Assembly (NCBI GenBank): GCA_030015575.1
Contig: JASDDO010000028.1
Span: 21,617,154-21,681,153 of the forward strand
Origin: Agapanthus africanus
Lineage: Eukaryota > Streptophyta > Magnoliopsida > Asparagales > Amaryllidaceae
Direction: 5' to 3'
Length of the DNA stretch: 64,000 nt
Position 1 is the stretch's first letter. Every line of letters begins with the position of its first letter. The notes under the pieces were generated by a model, which worked only from the letters and a program-made list of their open reading frames with translations, did not search any database and was not told the origin of the DNA. Made by a program: the position numbers and the translations under genes. Below are positions 21,727-33,847 of the stretch, piece after piece.

Positions 21727-24532
21727 ATGAATTCTCACCCTCGCCACCGCCGCTCAAATTTACCAAAGATGCCACTCAAAACCCTAACCCTAATCTCCGC
21801 CTTCTTCTTCGTCCTCTACCTCTTTCTCTTCCCAAATCGCTTCCTCTCTCCCTCCACCACCGCCACCGCCGTCTCCGCCGATCTTCGCCACCTCGCCTTC
21901 GGCATCGCCTCGTCTTCCAGAACCTTCGATCACCGGAAAGAGTACATCCGATTGTGGTGGGGGCCAGGAGCTACCCGAGGGTTCGTGTTTGTAGAGAAAA
22001 GTTTGAATTTTTGCGGCGACGAGGCGAAGGATCTTCCGAGTGTTGTTGTTTCGGATGATTCGTCGAGTTTTCCGTTCACTTTCAAGTCGGGATTGAAATA
22101 GGCGGTTCGTGTGGCTCGGATCGTGAAGGAACCTGTTGAAACCCTAGATCGAGGTGATTTTGCATGGCTTTAGTTATTCATTTCGAGCTTTATTTTTGTT
22201 CAATTGTGTTTTGGGATGCAAAATTTTAAAATTTTGTGTTATTTGCTCAGAATTTACTTTCTTTATTATCTGAATCTATGCTATATTGATCTTTAAAATG
22301 TGGGATGCAAAATTGTGTTTTTTCCAGCCTTATCAAGTGGTCCAACAAAACTATAAGAGTATACGGAAATGGGTAAAAAGGCCACGTCTTTCTCTATTCT
22401 ACACCTTATATAACTACTGAATATATAAAGTTAAGGGATTGACTCCATTGTTGTTACTAAATGTGGAAAGGGATTTAACACATTGGCCATTACCGCTTTG
22501 CTCCAAAGTATGGAATTATACGGGATCTTCTCAAGTTTATATACAATTTAGAGTAAGAAATTACTTGATTTACACTTCACTAGTAAGTTAGTTTATGACA
22601 TAATGTGGAAAAGGAACTGTAATGTTCATCAGTACTTGCCCATTTGTCATGAGTGTCCCAAAGTTATTCTTTAATTTGCATTTTTGAAAAATAATTGAGG
22701 CAAGCAACTGAACAAAATTTATTTCATATGTACAAAGTACAAGGAGCTTTACTATAATTATTACTGATCATCATACAACTTACAAGAATTCATAACTGTT
22801 CATGGATTTCACAATTTGCTGTTGACATTGCAATCTTGGGATTGTTTGTAGATCAAGGCATGCACCATGGCGATGTTAGGTGGATCGTTTTGGGGGATGA
22901 TGACACTGTTTTTCACGGGAAATCTCATGAAAACCCTAGCGAAGTATGATTGGGAGCGGTGGTATTACATTGGAGAGTTATCAGAGAGCGTGGAACAAAA
23001 TACTAAAAATTCATTTGGGATGGCCTTTGAAGGTGCTGGGCTTGCTGTCGGTTATCCCCTGGCTAGGGTGTTATCTAAGGTTTTGGATTCATGCTTGCTG
23101 AGATATGGTCATTTGTATGGGAGTGATGCTAGGGTTTTTGCATGCTTGGCAGAGCTCTGCATTGGCCTGACTCATGAGACAGGGCTCCATCAGGTATATA
23201 TTTTGAGGGAAAAAACCAACTGTTTCTCTAACTAAGTTTCCTTTTCCTTTGTGTGCTTCAGAATCAAACAATATCGAAATAATTGACTATGTAGTCCAAC
23301 AAGGGTGGCAATTTCTGCATTCTTTCCTTTTCCTAAGTTTGCTTGGAATCAAACAAAATCGAACCCCATTCTCTATAGTTATGTGGATATGCTCGCATAT
23401 TGAATATTTGAAAGCTAATTTGTTTACATTTAAATTTTAAATTATGCTATCAAGTCACAACGTGAATCTGAATATCCGAAAACCTCATCCAGTTCATGTG
23501 GCGCTATCTAGCATAGTTGATTTGAAATTCATTTAAATCTAGTTCTTATGTTTACCAGGATTTCGAGTCCTAAAGATTCATAGCTGTGTTTTTATCTTTT
23601 GCTAAATAGAATTACTTATAGCCACCGGAAAATGCTATAAATTCTGAAGATCCAGAAAATGTCCAGACTAAAGTTTGTAGATATAAATCTTTAGCCTAAA
23701 GTTTGTACATAAATAAGTGATAAGACAATACGAGAGTTCAGATTTCATTCGAGAATCATGAAGTGGGACACTGTAATCTTTTACCAGGTTCACCTTCGTG
23801 GAGACCTGTTTGGAATGTTGACTGCACATCCGTTAACACCTATTGTGTCGCCTCATCATGTAGATGTTGTGGATCCATTCTACCCAGGCATGAATCATAC
23901 ACAAGCTTTAAAGCATTTATTTGAAGCTGCAGATGTGGATCAAGGCAGGGTTTTTCAGCAGGCTGTTTGTTATGATTGGTCAAATTTCCTTACCATTTCA
24001 ATGTCCTGGGGTTATGCGGCTTATGCCATTCAAGTGTATGATGGAAATCTACTCCTTCCGGATCTTTTATCTTTGCAACAGACATTTACCCCATGGAGAA
24101 GAAAATGAGATGCTTCTTCTGCTTTATATGTGTTTAACACAAGGGAATTTCCTTGAGATTCTTGCAACAGACCGGCTGTTTTCTTCCTTGATACCGTGCT
24201 TCCTTCTAAGTATAGGATTGAAAGCAGTTACAAAAGGCATACACCTGTAAATTGTGGGAATAGTGAGGTCCACAAGGAATCTACAGAAGATTAGAGTTTC
24301 CTCGGAGAAACTCGGTCTTGAGTCTGGGCAGGTAATACTCAAACAAAAACAGTTTCTTCTATCTGCTATTGCTACTAAATCATATCACGGGTTCTTACTA
24401 AATCTCTTTGTTTTATAGTTGCCGGCTCTCAGACGATATTGCTGCGATGTTTTAGCATCTTCCTCTGAAACACTTATGGAGATAGATATTAGAAAATGCA
24501 AAGATGATGAGTTGATTGCCATGGAACCATAG
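21727..24532 (+). pseudogene. DUF604/GT31-like glycosyltransferase pseudogene
   Basis: Inferred exons: 21727-22153, 22852-23193, 23788-24331, 24419-24532. Exon 1 encodes a type II membrane anchor (TLISAFFFVLYLFLF) and the family block HLAFGIASSS with RKEYIRLWW. Exon 2 has DVRWIVLGDDDTVF with the metal-binding DDD at 22896-22904, then WYYIGELSES and YGSDARVFACLAELCIGLT. Exon 3 has GDLFGMLTAHPLTP and VYDGNLLLPDLLSLQQTF. Exon 4 has the cysteine-containing tail (RYCCDVL, IRKCKDDELI). Such proteins are Golgi-type beta-1,3-glycosyltransferase relatives of unknown substrate. Lesions: TAG at 22099-22101, a frameshift just after 22913, an inserted AYA near 24015, TGA at 24106-24108 and further stops in exon 3. 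Several independent lesions make this non-functional. Confidence 0.9.
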
Positions 24533-25088
24533 CTGCTGTTGGGATCTCTGCTTACATGAATTTTTCGAGGATAACTACTTACATGAATTAAATTATGGTT
24601 TTATCTGTAATGATTCTGCAGCTTGCATATGTCTTCCATTTTGAGCTAAAAAACTAGGAGTGCGCATACTTCCTGTAATCATGCTGTAGCATTGGGAGAT
24701 GGTGACATCGTGGCATTAAGGCTTTCACATTTAAAGTTCAGCCAGCCTAGGCCTTAACATGTGAGGATTGAGGAGGAGGATTCCTTGCGAGCCGTGTTTC
24801 ACCATATGGATTCAGGGTATATAATTATTGAATACCTGTGCTCAATGTGACTGTTGATATCGTCACAAGCATATTTACATCTTCAGGTGTTCATATACAA
24901 TTTCTCCATTTTTCCCAAAAACAGTATTTTGTGATGTAACGGTAAACTTATTTGTATCCTGCTTCTCTATTTGTAAAGAGAATAGCCAAGCACATAACAG
25001 ATGCACTCCAAATAAGCTATGTTTGTATACTATAAATATATGTAAAGGCCGTACAGTTCCTGGTAATAAAATACTACCAACAAAGTGA
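24533..25088. other. Pseudogene 3' flank
   Basis: AT-rich sequence with no ORF of note. An AATAAA near 25064 could be a relic poly(A) signal. Element A is inserted at its right end. Confidence 0.5.
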
Positions 25089-26604
25089 TGTAGGGTGTTT
25101 TTCGTCACCCAATTGAGATGGGAATACGCGCGCGCTTGTCAGGTGCATTACAGATTCCTCCTGTCTAGGATAAACTGGGGTTTATTGATTGTGGGGATCC
25201 GAATCTCCGGTAGCCGTGGATTAAGCTGCCGTTAATTACCCCTCGCATTTGGAGTGAAAGAACCTCCGATTGACGGGTTAAACTGGTCATGCGAACTCAA
25301 TATGCAATGTCGTGTTTTGAAGGGGTTTTGGATATATCGGGGGCCCCGTAGAGTTTTTACGGGGGTCCTGCTACTCGGATAGCGGGCTGGGGATCAAGAG
25401 GGCTAGCAGCCCCTTTGCGGGGTGCGGGGCAGCGCCCCGTTAGAAATTTTTTCTGACGGGGAAGGTATTTTTAGTGTGGAGTATGTGTGTGTAAAGGAAA
25501 AGGGGCATCCAAAGGATGCGTAGGAGAAAGCGCTTGGGCGCTAGAGCACTTTGGGCGCTAGCGCCTCACGTGCCAGGCACGTGGACACTCGGGTGCTAGC
25601 GCCTCATGTGCCAGGCATGTGGACGCTCGGGTGCTAGCGTCTTGGGCGCTAGCGCTATGAGCGCCAGGGCGCTAGCGCCTCACATGTCAGGCACGTGGAT
25701 GCTCGGGCGCTAGCGCTTTGAGCGCCTCACATGTCAGGCACGTGGGCGCTCGGGCGCTAGCGCCCACATGCCAGACGCTCGGGAGCTAGCGCCAGCGCTC
25801 TGAGCGCAAGGGCGCTAGCGCCCCACGTGCCAGGCACGTGGGTGCTCGGGAGGCAAAAAGAACTTGGTCTCTGCAATGAGAGTTGTACTCCCAGAAAGGA
25901 ACACTTATTATTTTGTGTGTGTGTATATGAGGAGTTAAACTCCTAGGATATTTTGAAGCTGATGAAGAGGGCTTCTCCCCTTGAGCCCTGGATCTTTCCC
26001 AAAGTGGGGTTTCTGGAGATGAGTCTCCTTTCTGTCATTTGGCCGGATCTCGGAGAAAGGGGTGAGATATAAAAATCTTCCCTTTTTGAGATCTAATGGA
26101 AGATCCAAGCTCCCCTTTATGGGTTTTGTGGTGAAAAACTATTTAGTTTTGGAAAAGAAAGAGAAACTCTTGATTTAATTCAAAAAAAAGAAGGTTTTAG
26201 AACCTTGAGGAAGGAGAAAGAGGCACATGTCCTAATTTTTTGAGAATGAAAAAAGTGTATGCTTTATTCATCATCATGTTGCCTTATATAGGCTTACATA
26301 TTTACATATAGCCTTTTGGGCTTTACAAAATGGCATTTTGCCTATCTCATGGCTCATGTGCCATTTCTTTTGCACATAAGCCATGGGCTTTACAAAAATT
26401 TGGCTTTATGCCCATTTTGCTTACATTCATGTACAAAAAACTACATCAAAATTATTTGTTACATGATTTTTATGTTGGCATGGGGAGGCTGGCCGCGGGC
26501 TCGACTTAGGCATGGGCCCACTTGACCTGGGCTCGGGCCCACCTGGCTTGGGGTTGACCTTGACTTTGACTTGGTCAATCGGGGTGCAATTTTCGACCCC
26601 AACA
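25089..26604 (-). repeat. 3' LTR of element A, 1516 bp
   Basis: On the minus strand: U3, then TATA (CCTATATAAGG, 26282-26292), then AATAAA (26263-26268), then a long U5 of over 1.1 kb. The U5 holds the palindrome AGGAGTTAAACTCCT (25930-25944), CACGTGCCAGGCACGTG repeats and many GGCGCTAGCGCC units (25530-25850). The U5 is therefore transcribed and self-complementary. Confidence 0.93.
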
Positions 26605-26689
26605 AAGTGCCCCCATCAATAAATGCACACCACATATGTGGGTCGTGTGCATGGAATTGATGGATCTTGAAGCTGGACTTCGAGGTGGA

Positions 26690-27505
26690 ACATTATTCCG
26701 GGGGCGGAGCATCCCTCGCGGAGCATGATTCCCGGGGATCGGAGCATCATTCCGATTTGTGGAGCATAATTCCATAGTCGGAGTATCATTCAGATAAGCG
26801 GAGCATGATTCCCAATGGTCGGAGCATAATTCCGAGGATCGGAGCATCATTCCGGGGAGTGGAGCATGATTCCGAGGACCGGAGCATCATTCCGAAGAGC
26901 GGAGCATGATTCCATGGATCGGAGCATCATTCCGAAGAACGGGGCATCATTCCGAAGAGCGGAGCATAATTCCGAAGAGCGGAGAATGATTCCACGGATC
27001 GGAGCATAATTCTGATGGGCGGAACATCTCTCGGGGAGCATGATTCCCAAGGATCCGAGCATCATTCCGATTTGCGGAGCATAATTTCAGGGTCGGAGCA
27101 TCATTCCGAAGAGTCAGAGCATAAATCCGAGGATCGGAGCATCATTCCGAAGAGCGGAGCATGATTCCAGAGATCGGAACATGATTCCAGGCATCGGAGC
27201 ATCATTCCGAAGAGCGGAGCATGATTCCAGGCATCGGAGCATCATTCCGAAGAGCGGAGCATGATTCCAGGCATCGGAGCATCATTTCGAAGAGTGGAGC
27301 ATGATTCCAAGGATCGGAGCATCATTCCGATGAGCGGAGCATGATATCGGGGATCAGAGCATCATTCCGAAGATCGGAGCATCATTCCAAAGAGCGGAGC
27401 ATGATTCCCAAGGGTCGGAGCATAATTCCGGGAATCAGAGCATCATTCCGAAGAGCGGAGCATGATTCCCGGGATCGGAGCATCATTCCGAAGAGCGGCA
27501 GACAT
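26690..27505. repeat. Minisatellite 1 in element A, unit about 19 bp
   Basis: Dozens of degenerate copies of GGAGCATCATTCCGAAGAGC and GGAGCATGATTCC variants. Alternation of CATCATTCC and CATGATTCC gives a roughly 38-bp double unit. Confidence 0.9.
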
Positions 27506-27514
27506 TCTGACCGA

Positions 27515-28270
27515 AGCATAATTTCGATGCAGAAGTTGATTCATAGGCGAAGCATAATTTCGACAGGGAAGGCAAATACCCCGAGGCGAAGCATGATTTC
27601 GACACGGGGTACATTCTGAGACGGAGCATGATTCCGGCGCAGAGCTTGTCGGTTGACTTGATTCCGAGACGAAACATAATTTCGACAGGGAAGGCAGGTA
27701 CACCGAGGCGAAGCATGATTTCGACACGGGGTGCACATTCTGATACGACGCATGCACAGGCGAAGCATAATTTCGACAGGGAAGGCAAATACCCCGAGGC
27801 GAAGCATGATTTCGACATTGGGGTACATTCTGAGACGGAGCATGATTCCGGCGCAGAGCTTGTCGGCTGACTTGATTCCGAGACGAAACATAATTTCGAC
27901 AGGGAAGGCAGGTACACCGAGGCGAAGCATGATTTCGACACGGGGTGCACATTCTGATACGAAGCATGATTCCGACGCAGAGCTTGCTGGTTGACTTGAT
28001 TTCTAGGCAGAGTATAATTCCGACGAGCAGGTCGTTGGTTGATTCCGAGCCGAAGCATAATTCCGACAGGGAAGGCAGATACACCGAGGCGAAGCTTGAT
28101 TTTGGCATGGGGTACACTCAGAGACGAAGTATGACTCCGACGCAGAGCTGGTTGGTTGATTTGATTCCGAGGAGGAGCATAATTCCGCTAGGGAAGGTAG
28201 ATATCCCGAGGCGAAGTATGATTTCGACACGAGGTAAATTCTGGGACAGAGCATGATTCCGCCGCAGAAG
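27515..28270. repeat. Minisatellite 2, higher-order repeat
   Basis: Units built on CGAAGCATAATTTCGACAGG and CGAAGCATGATTTCGACACG, related to minisatellite 1, and arranged in a higher-order repeat of about 215 bp. The block ending ACATTCTGATACG recurs near 27733 and 27948. Three overlapping minus-strand frames stay open (to 224 codons) as a by-product of the repeat composition. Confidence 0.85.
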
Positions 28271-28289
28271 TTGGTTTGATTTGATTTGA

Positions 28290-29760
28290 TTTGGGTTGAC
28301 ATCAGCATCGCTATACTGGAATATGGTACCATGAGCGAATCATCATTTGCCATGAGAGGATTTGGGGATTTTGGTTTTGGTCGGCATCTGCATTGCTGCA
28401 CTGGAATAATATCAGGAGAAACTCATCATTTGCCCTAGGAGGATTTGGGGATTGGTGGCTTAGGAGACATGTGTAGATCCCCATCACCTGAGGCGTTTCA
28501 ATTTTATGAGCCGTAAGGGTCTCACAAAGCATTTTCTCCCTACGGGTCGTAAGGATCCCTTGGGTGTATTTTCTCCTTAGGAGTCATGGGGACTCCTAAG
28601 TGTGTTGCTCCTTTGTGAGTCGTAAGGATCTCACACGGGAATTTTCTCCTCACAAAATCGAGAGGACTTTGCGAGTGCATTTCATATTTTTTTCACAAGT
28701 TTGCGTCCTTTCGGGTTTTCACAAACTCGCCGGCAGTTCTGCTGTTCTTACTCACGGAGCCCTTTCGGGTTTTCATCCGTGCCCATTTTGCTTGTGGACA
28801 TACCCCTTTTTTTGAATCTTCATCGCCGGTGGGACTTTGAATGTGGTCTCGCCGGTAGGACTTAGGAGAGATTGGGATCGTTTTACGCCCGTGGATTGTA
28901 TACGGTTTTGCATGATGTATGTTAAACACCGTAGGGCCGGAAAAATTTCGGGACTTTGTTGGCGTTTGTATCGCTGCACTGGAATATGGTACCAGGAGCG
29001 ACTCATCATTCGCCATTTGAGATTTAAGTTTGGAATTTGGTTGGCGTCTGCATCGCTGCACTAGAATATGGTACCAGGAGCGACTCATCATTCGCCATTT
29101 GGGATTTGAGTTTGGAATTTGGTTGGCGTCTGCATCGCTGCACTGAAATATGGTACCAGGAGCGACTCATCATTCGTCATTGGGTTTTGGATTTTAGCCA
29201 GCGTCTGTATCGCTGCACTGGAATATGGTATCAGGAGCGACTCATCATTCGCGATTGCCTATTGGGAAGCGAAGGCTTAGGAGACAGGTTTAGATCCCTA
29301 TCACCTAAGGCTTTTCAATTTTACGGGCCGTAAGGGTTCCATAAAAGCATTTTCTCCCTACGAGTCGTAAGGATCCCGTAGGTGCATTTTCTCCTTAGGA
29401 GTCGTGAGGACCCCGAAGTGTATTTTTCCTTTGTGAGTCGTAAGGATCTCACGAAGGTGTTTTCTTACGAGTCGTGAGGATCGCGTAAGTTTGTTCTCCT
29501 CATGTATCGTGATGACACATGAGTGGGTCTTCCCAAATGAATCATAATTCCAAGGACGGAGACCAGCCGCGTAACTGATGATTGCGGTGGGGCATGTGTA
29601 TGATGAGAATTATTTGAGCCCGTGGATTGTATATGGTAGTCAACTTAGGGACCAACCGTAGGGCCGGAAGAATTTTGGGAATTTGAATTTCGGTGGCGTC
29701 TGCATCGCTGCACTGGAATATGGTACCATGAGCGACTCATCATTCTTCGTTTTGTTTTTT
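28290..29760. repeat. Minisatellite 3, unit about 75 bp
   Basis: Repeats of GCATCGCTGCACTGGAATAT plus GGTACCAGGAGCGACTCATC at about 28300, 28970, 29045, 29120, 29200 and 29700. Interleaved is a second block of CTCC...GTCGTAAGGATC units present twice (about 28500-28660 and 29320-29520). The array sits between gag and the 3' LTR. Confidence 0.85.
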
Positions 29761-29764
29761 TTCT

Positions 29765-30060
29765 TGTTTCCTTTTTTTTTTACCGCGATTGCTCTATCAT
29801 TTCAGCTTTTCTTATCGTGAAGGTCGCAATTGCCCTATCATTCGGCTTTTATTCGCAGTTGCCCTATCATTTCGGGTTTATTTTTCATCTTTATTTTACT
29901 CGCTGATTTTTATTGCGACTTGCCCCATCATTTCGGCTTTTCTTTTTATTTATTTACACATTCTTTTTTTTATCGACACATTTTTTTTACATTCCCAGTT
30001 AGAGGTCGACTGTTCCCAGTTTAAAGACTTAGCGGTTTATTGTTCCCAATTTAATGACGT
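29765..30060. repeat. Short degenerate repeats near gag end
   Basis: Repeated TTGCCCTATCATTTCGGCTTT units at roughly 45-60 bp spacing, at the junction between minisatellite 3 and the gag remnant. Confidence 0.7.
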
Positions 30061-31736
30061 GGTGATCGATTGTTTTCAGAGAAAGGCAGATGTCTGAGAG
30101 AATCAGTTTGACGAAGAACTTCGGTCTCCGTTTGTATGAAATTGGCGGTCGCAGCTGGACTGTTTGTTAACACGTCTTTAGACAGTTCTATCTCTCTTGC
30201 CTTGTATTGCTTTTCGACCCAATCTTTGAAGATGAAACAGTCCTCAATGGCATGACCTATTACTCTGTGATAGGGGCAGTATTTGGGGTCGTTGGTCATA
30301 TTCGCTTCCTGCGGTCTTTTTGATTCTGGCAGTTATAGACCGTTCCTCATGGTGTCTTTGAATATTTTACGGATTTTGTCCCTTTTGAAGAAATAGACCT
30401 TATCCAGCTTCTCTTTCAGTGGAGATTCTCCTCCCTTTCCGAACACTGGCTTCCGAGACTGGTTGGCATTAGGCCTACTCATCCCTTGCTTATTTCGGTT
30501 AGCCGAGGCAATGAAAGATTCAGAATCGTCGGAGTTTCCGCCTTTGCGATTTTCGTTTTTCGGTTTCTCCAGGACCTATTGTTATTTTGGGAATCCGAGG
30601 AGGACTCCTGGTTTGAGCGCTCCAGCATCTGAACTTTCTTGGTCACTCCTGTAATGTTTTGAGACCCGCGGTACATAGAAACGTGGCCATCCAATTGTTG
30701 AGATTTCCGACGAGGAGACTGACAGATTGGTCCTGCTCTATCGGCGGTTCACATTTGACGGAGAGATTGCGCCATCGGGTTATAAAATCTGTGTCGCTTT
30801 CGTTCTTTGGTTTGGTCCTTACGATGTAGGCAATGGTGATCTTACCGCTGACGCTCATGAACTTCTGTCGAAACAGAGACTTCATTTGGACGAAAGGTGT
30901 GACGGAGCCATCCGGTATGCTCGCGTACCAGTCGAAAGCAACATTGGCTAAGCTATTAACGAACTGGCGGAGGAGAAGCGCATCATTGCCCCCAGTATTT
31001 TCGCATGAGACTTTAAAATGGGCGACGTGCTGATTCGCATTTCCCGTCCCATCAAATCTTCCGAATTTAGGGATGACATAGTCCCTGGGAAATTCTACAA
31101 GATCATACTGAGCAGGATATGGTCTCCCGCTACTGCTAACATCTTTTTGCGCTTCGATTTCAGCTGCTAATGTTTTGACTTTATTGGCAACCAAATCCAT
31201 GATTTGATTAGCGGGCTACTGTCATCGGTAGCCAAGACATTTCCCGAGATAGGATGCGACTGATTTTTATGCGGTCTGCCCACTTTTGGATTTGAGGGAA
31301 TAGGCGTCGGCTGTCTCGGGACGCCGTTTCTCGGCTCATGAGCAGTGCCCTGCGTTTGATTGGGCGGCTGAGAGGCAAGTCGGGCCGTGAGCTGCATCAC
31401 GACATTCGTCAAGTCGTCAATTTTGGAGTAGAGTTTGGTCATCTCCTTGTCTTTGTTTCTGAGCTGCTTTCGAAGCTCTTGAAGCAGCTCTTGCTCCGCG
31501 GTCCTGGGACGGAAAGTCGGCTCTTCTTCGCTGTCCGAGCTTGACTCTACATGGATTGATGGGTTTTTCTGCTTATCATCCCTATCGAGGGGGTTTTCAT
31601 CATCCAGCGGAGGCGGCTGTTCTTGGGAAGCGGCAACCACATTCAAGCCAGATTGGATTTGAGATGTGGTGGCCCCGTCCTTGCTCTTGCTGCGCGTGCC
31701 CACCATATAGACAGTGTGGACCACATATCCAGCCAT
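30051..31736 (-). pseudogene. Gag of element A, frameshifted
   Basis: Minus strand. It starts near 31736 and includes a charged, coiled-coil-like N-terminal region (LLQELRKQLRNKDKEMTKLY). A second frame from 31200 holds the gag core: IPKFGRFDGTGNANQHVAHF, LLLRQFVNSLANVAFDWY, SLFRQKFMSVSG and FITRWRNLSVKC. A third frame carries the continuation, and the last part (30299-30051) has KYCPYHRVIGHAIEDCFIF, a degenerate Cx2-type zinc-knuckle region. At least two frameshifts separate these parts. Ty3/gypsy gag packages element RNA; this copy is dead. Confidence 0.88.
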
Positions 31737-32393
31737 TTCCTCATCTTTGGCGGGGTAACCTGTTCTTCGAACCTTGTGAGGTTCAGCCTAGCAGGAGCCC
31801 TAGCCCTATTTGAGCCTTTTCTGCCTTAGCTTCTCAATTTTAATGGCTTGGCGGGCATCTGTTTCCTGGGATGCCACCGTGAGTCAATTAGCGGGGAGTT
31901 TAGAGAAGACACCCGATCGAGCAGTTGTCAGGGGCATCACCGAAGCTTGCTCGAGACGCCCTGTTGCTTTGTTGGTGTTGATGGCCTTGCCCCCAGCTGG
32001 GGCCAAGGAGAGTCGTTCAAATATCGACTTGCGTTTGAGTTGGAGCGCCTTTGAGGCCACCATATTTGGCATCTTGCCTTTCGAGACCGATTTGTCTGTC
32101 ACCAGGGCTTGAGAAGCTGGGATGGCGTTAGCTGACACGAACAGAATAGAGCCAAATGGTAGCGGCGGCTCCTCCCACTATCCTCCGAGACTGGCCAGAA
32201 GGACCGTCCTGGCGTCCATCTTCATCGTGTAGGAGATGGGAGCCGTGCTGAGAGCTGGGTTCATCTTTAGAGATATTGTTGAAAAGTGATTGCTTGAAAA
32301 CCCGTATGAAAGCAATATTTTAGTATAAATATGATATGTATATTGATTGAGTTCACATGAACGTTTAACCCGAAATATGGGAGAAGAGATAAG

Positions 32394-32415
32394 TCCCACC
32401 GGGCGTGCCAGAATC
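32394..32415 (-). promoter_or_regulatory. Primer-binding-site-like sequence of element A
   Basis: Directly after the 5' LTR on the minus strand: GATTCTGGCACGCCCGGTGG. It begins with TGG as tRNA-primed sites do, a few bases in. The priming tRNA was not identified. Confidence 0.6.
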
Positions 32416-32809
32416 TGTGGGGTGTTTTTCGTCACCCCATTGAGATGGGAACACGCGCGCGCTTGTCAGGCGCATTACAGATTCCTCCTGCTTATGGTAG
32501 GCTGGGGTTTATTGATTGTGGGGATCCGAATCTCCGGCAGCCGCAGACTAAGCTGCCGTTAATTACCCCTCGCATTTGGAGCGAGAGAACCTCCGATTGA
32601 CGGGTTAAACTGGTCATGCGAACTCAATATGCAGTGTCGTGTTTTGAAGGGGTTTTGGATATATCGGGGGCTCCGCAGAGTTTTTACGGGGGTCCCGCTA
32701 CCCGGATAGTGGGCTGTGGGTCAAGGGGGCTAGCAGCCCCCTTGCGGGATGCGGGGCAGCGTCCCGTTAGAAATTTTTTCTAACGGGGGAGGTATTTTAG
32801 TATGGAGTA

Positions 32810-32845
<36 letters not shown>

Positions 32846-33847
32846 AGGGAAAAGGGGCATCCAAAGGATACGTGGGAGAAAGCGTTCGGGCGCTAGTGCT
32901 TTGGGCGCGAGCGCCTCACGTGCCAGGCACCAGGACGCTCGGGCGCGAGCGTCTTGGGCGCTAGCGCTTTGAGCACCAGGGCGCTCGGGCGCCAGCGCCT
33001 TGGGCGCTAGCATCTTAGGCGCGCGTGCTTTGAGCGCCAAGGCGCTAGCGCCTCAAGTGCCAGGCACGTGGGCGTTCGGGAGGCAAAAGGGACTTGGTCC
33101 CTGCAATGGAAGTTGTACTTTCAGAAAGGAACACTTATTATTTTGTGTGTGTGTGTATACGAGGAGTTAAACTCCTAGGATATTTTGAAGCTGATGAAGA
33201 GGGCTTCTCCCCTTGAGCCCTGGATCTTCTCAAAGTGGGGTTTCTGGAGATGGGTCTCCTTCTTCTTCCTGTTGTTTGGCCGGATCTCGGAGAAAGGGGG
33301 TGAGATTTAAAAATCTCTCCTTTTTGAGATCTAATGGAGGATCCAAGCTCCCCTTTGTGGGTTTTGTGGTGAAAAACTATTTAGTTTTGGAAAAGAAAGA
33401 GTAAAACTCTTGATTTAATTCAAAAGAAAGAAAAAGATTTTAGAATCTTGAGGAAGGAGAAAGAGGCACATGCCTTAATTTTTTGAGAATGAAAAAAGCG
33501 TATGTTTTATTCATCATCATGTTGTCTTATATAGGCTTACATAATTACATATAGCCTCTTGGGCTTTACAAAATGGCATTTTGCCCATCCCATGGCTCAT
33601 GTGCCATTTCTTTTGCACATAAGCCATGGGCTTTACAAAAATTTGGCTTTATGTCCATTTTGCTTACATTCATGTACAAAAAACTACATCAAAATTATTT
33701 GTTACATGATTTTTAAGTTGGCATGGGGAGGCTGCCCGCGGGCTCGACTTGGGCATGGGCCCGTTTGACCTGGGCTCGGGCCCACCTGGCTTGGGGTTGA
33801 CCTTGACTTTGACTTGGTCAACCGGGGTGCAATTTTCGACCCCAACA
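32416..33847 (-). repeat. 5' LTR of element A, 1432 bp
   Basis: Collinear with the left LTR. TATA-like CCTATATAAG is at 33526-33535 and AATAAA at 33506-33511 (minus). It differs mainly in the number and state of the GCGCTAGCGC-type units and in a (TG)n(TA)n run at 32812-32847. The 84-bp length difference lies mostly in those repeats. Confidence 0.93.

Larger units (their letters stand above)
25089..33847 (-). mobile_element. Non-autonomous LTR retrotransposon A (gag only), complete
   Basis: LTRs at 25089-26604 (3' LTR) and 32416-33847 (5' LTR) both read TGTTGGGG...ACA on the minus strand. Flanking target bases are AGTGA (25084-25088) and AGTGC (33848-33852), 4 of 5 identical. A purine-rich GATGGGGGCACTT precedes the 3' LTR and a primer-site-like TCTGGCACGCCCGGTGGG follows the 5' LTR. 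Between them is a frameshifted gag (31736-30051) and about 3 kb of minisatellites where pol should lie. No protease, RT, RNase H or integrase motif was found. It must have moved using enzymes from another element. Confidence 0.92.

Noticed and set aside
21675..22058. 127-codon frame overlapping exon 1 of the glycosyltransferase pseudogene
   Set aside because: Out-of-frame shadow; the frame from 21727 has the family motifs.
27443..28117. Minus-strand open frame of 224 codons plus two overlapping long frames
   Set aside because: All three frames are open because the underlying minisatellite lacks stops; the translation is itself a repeat with no domain.
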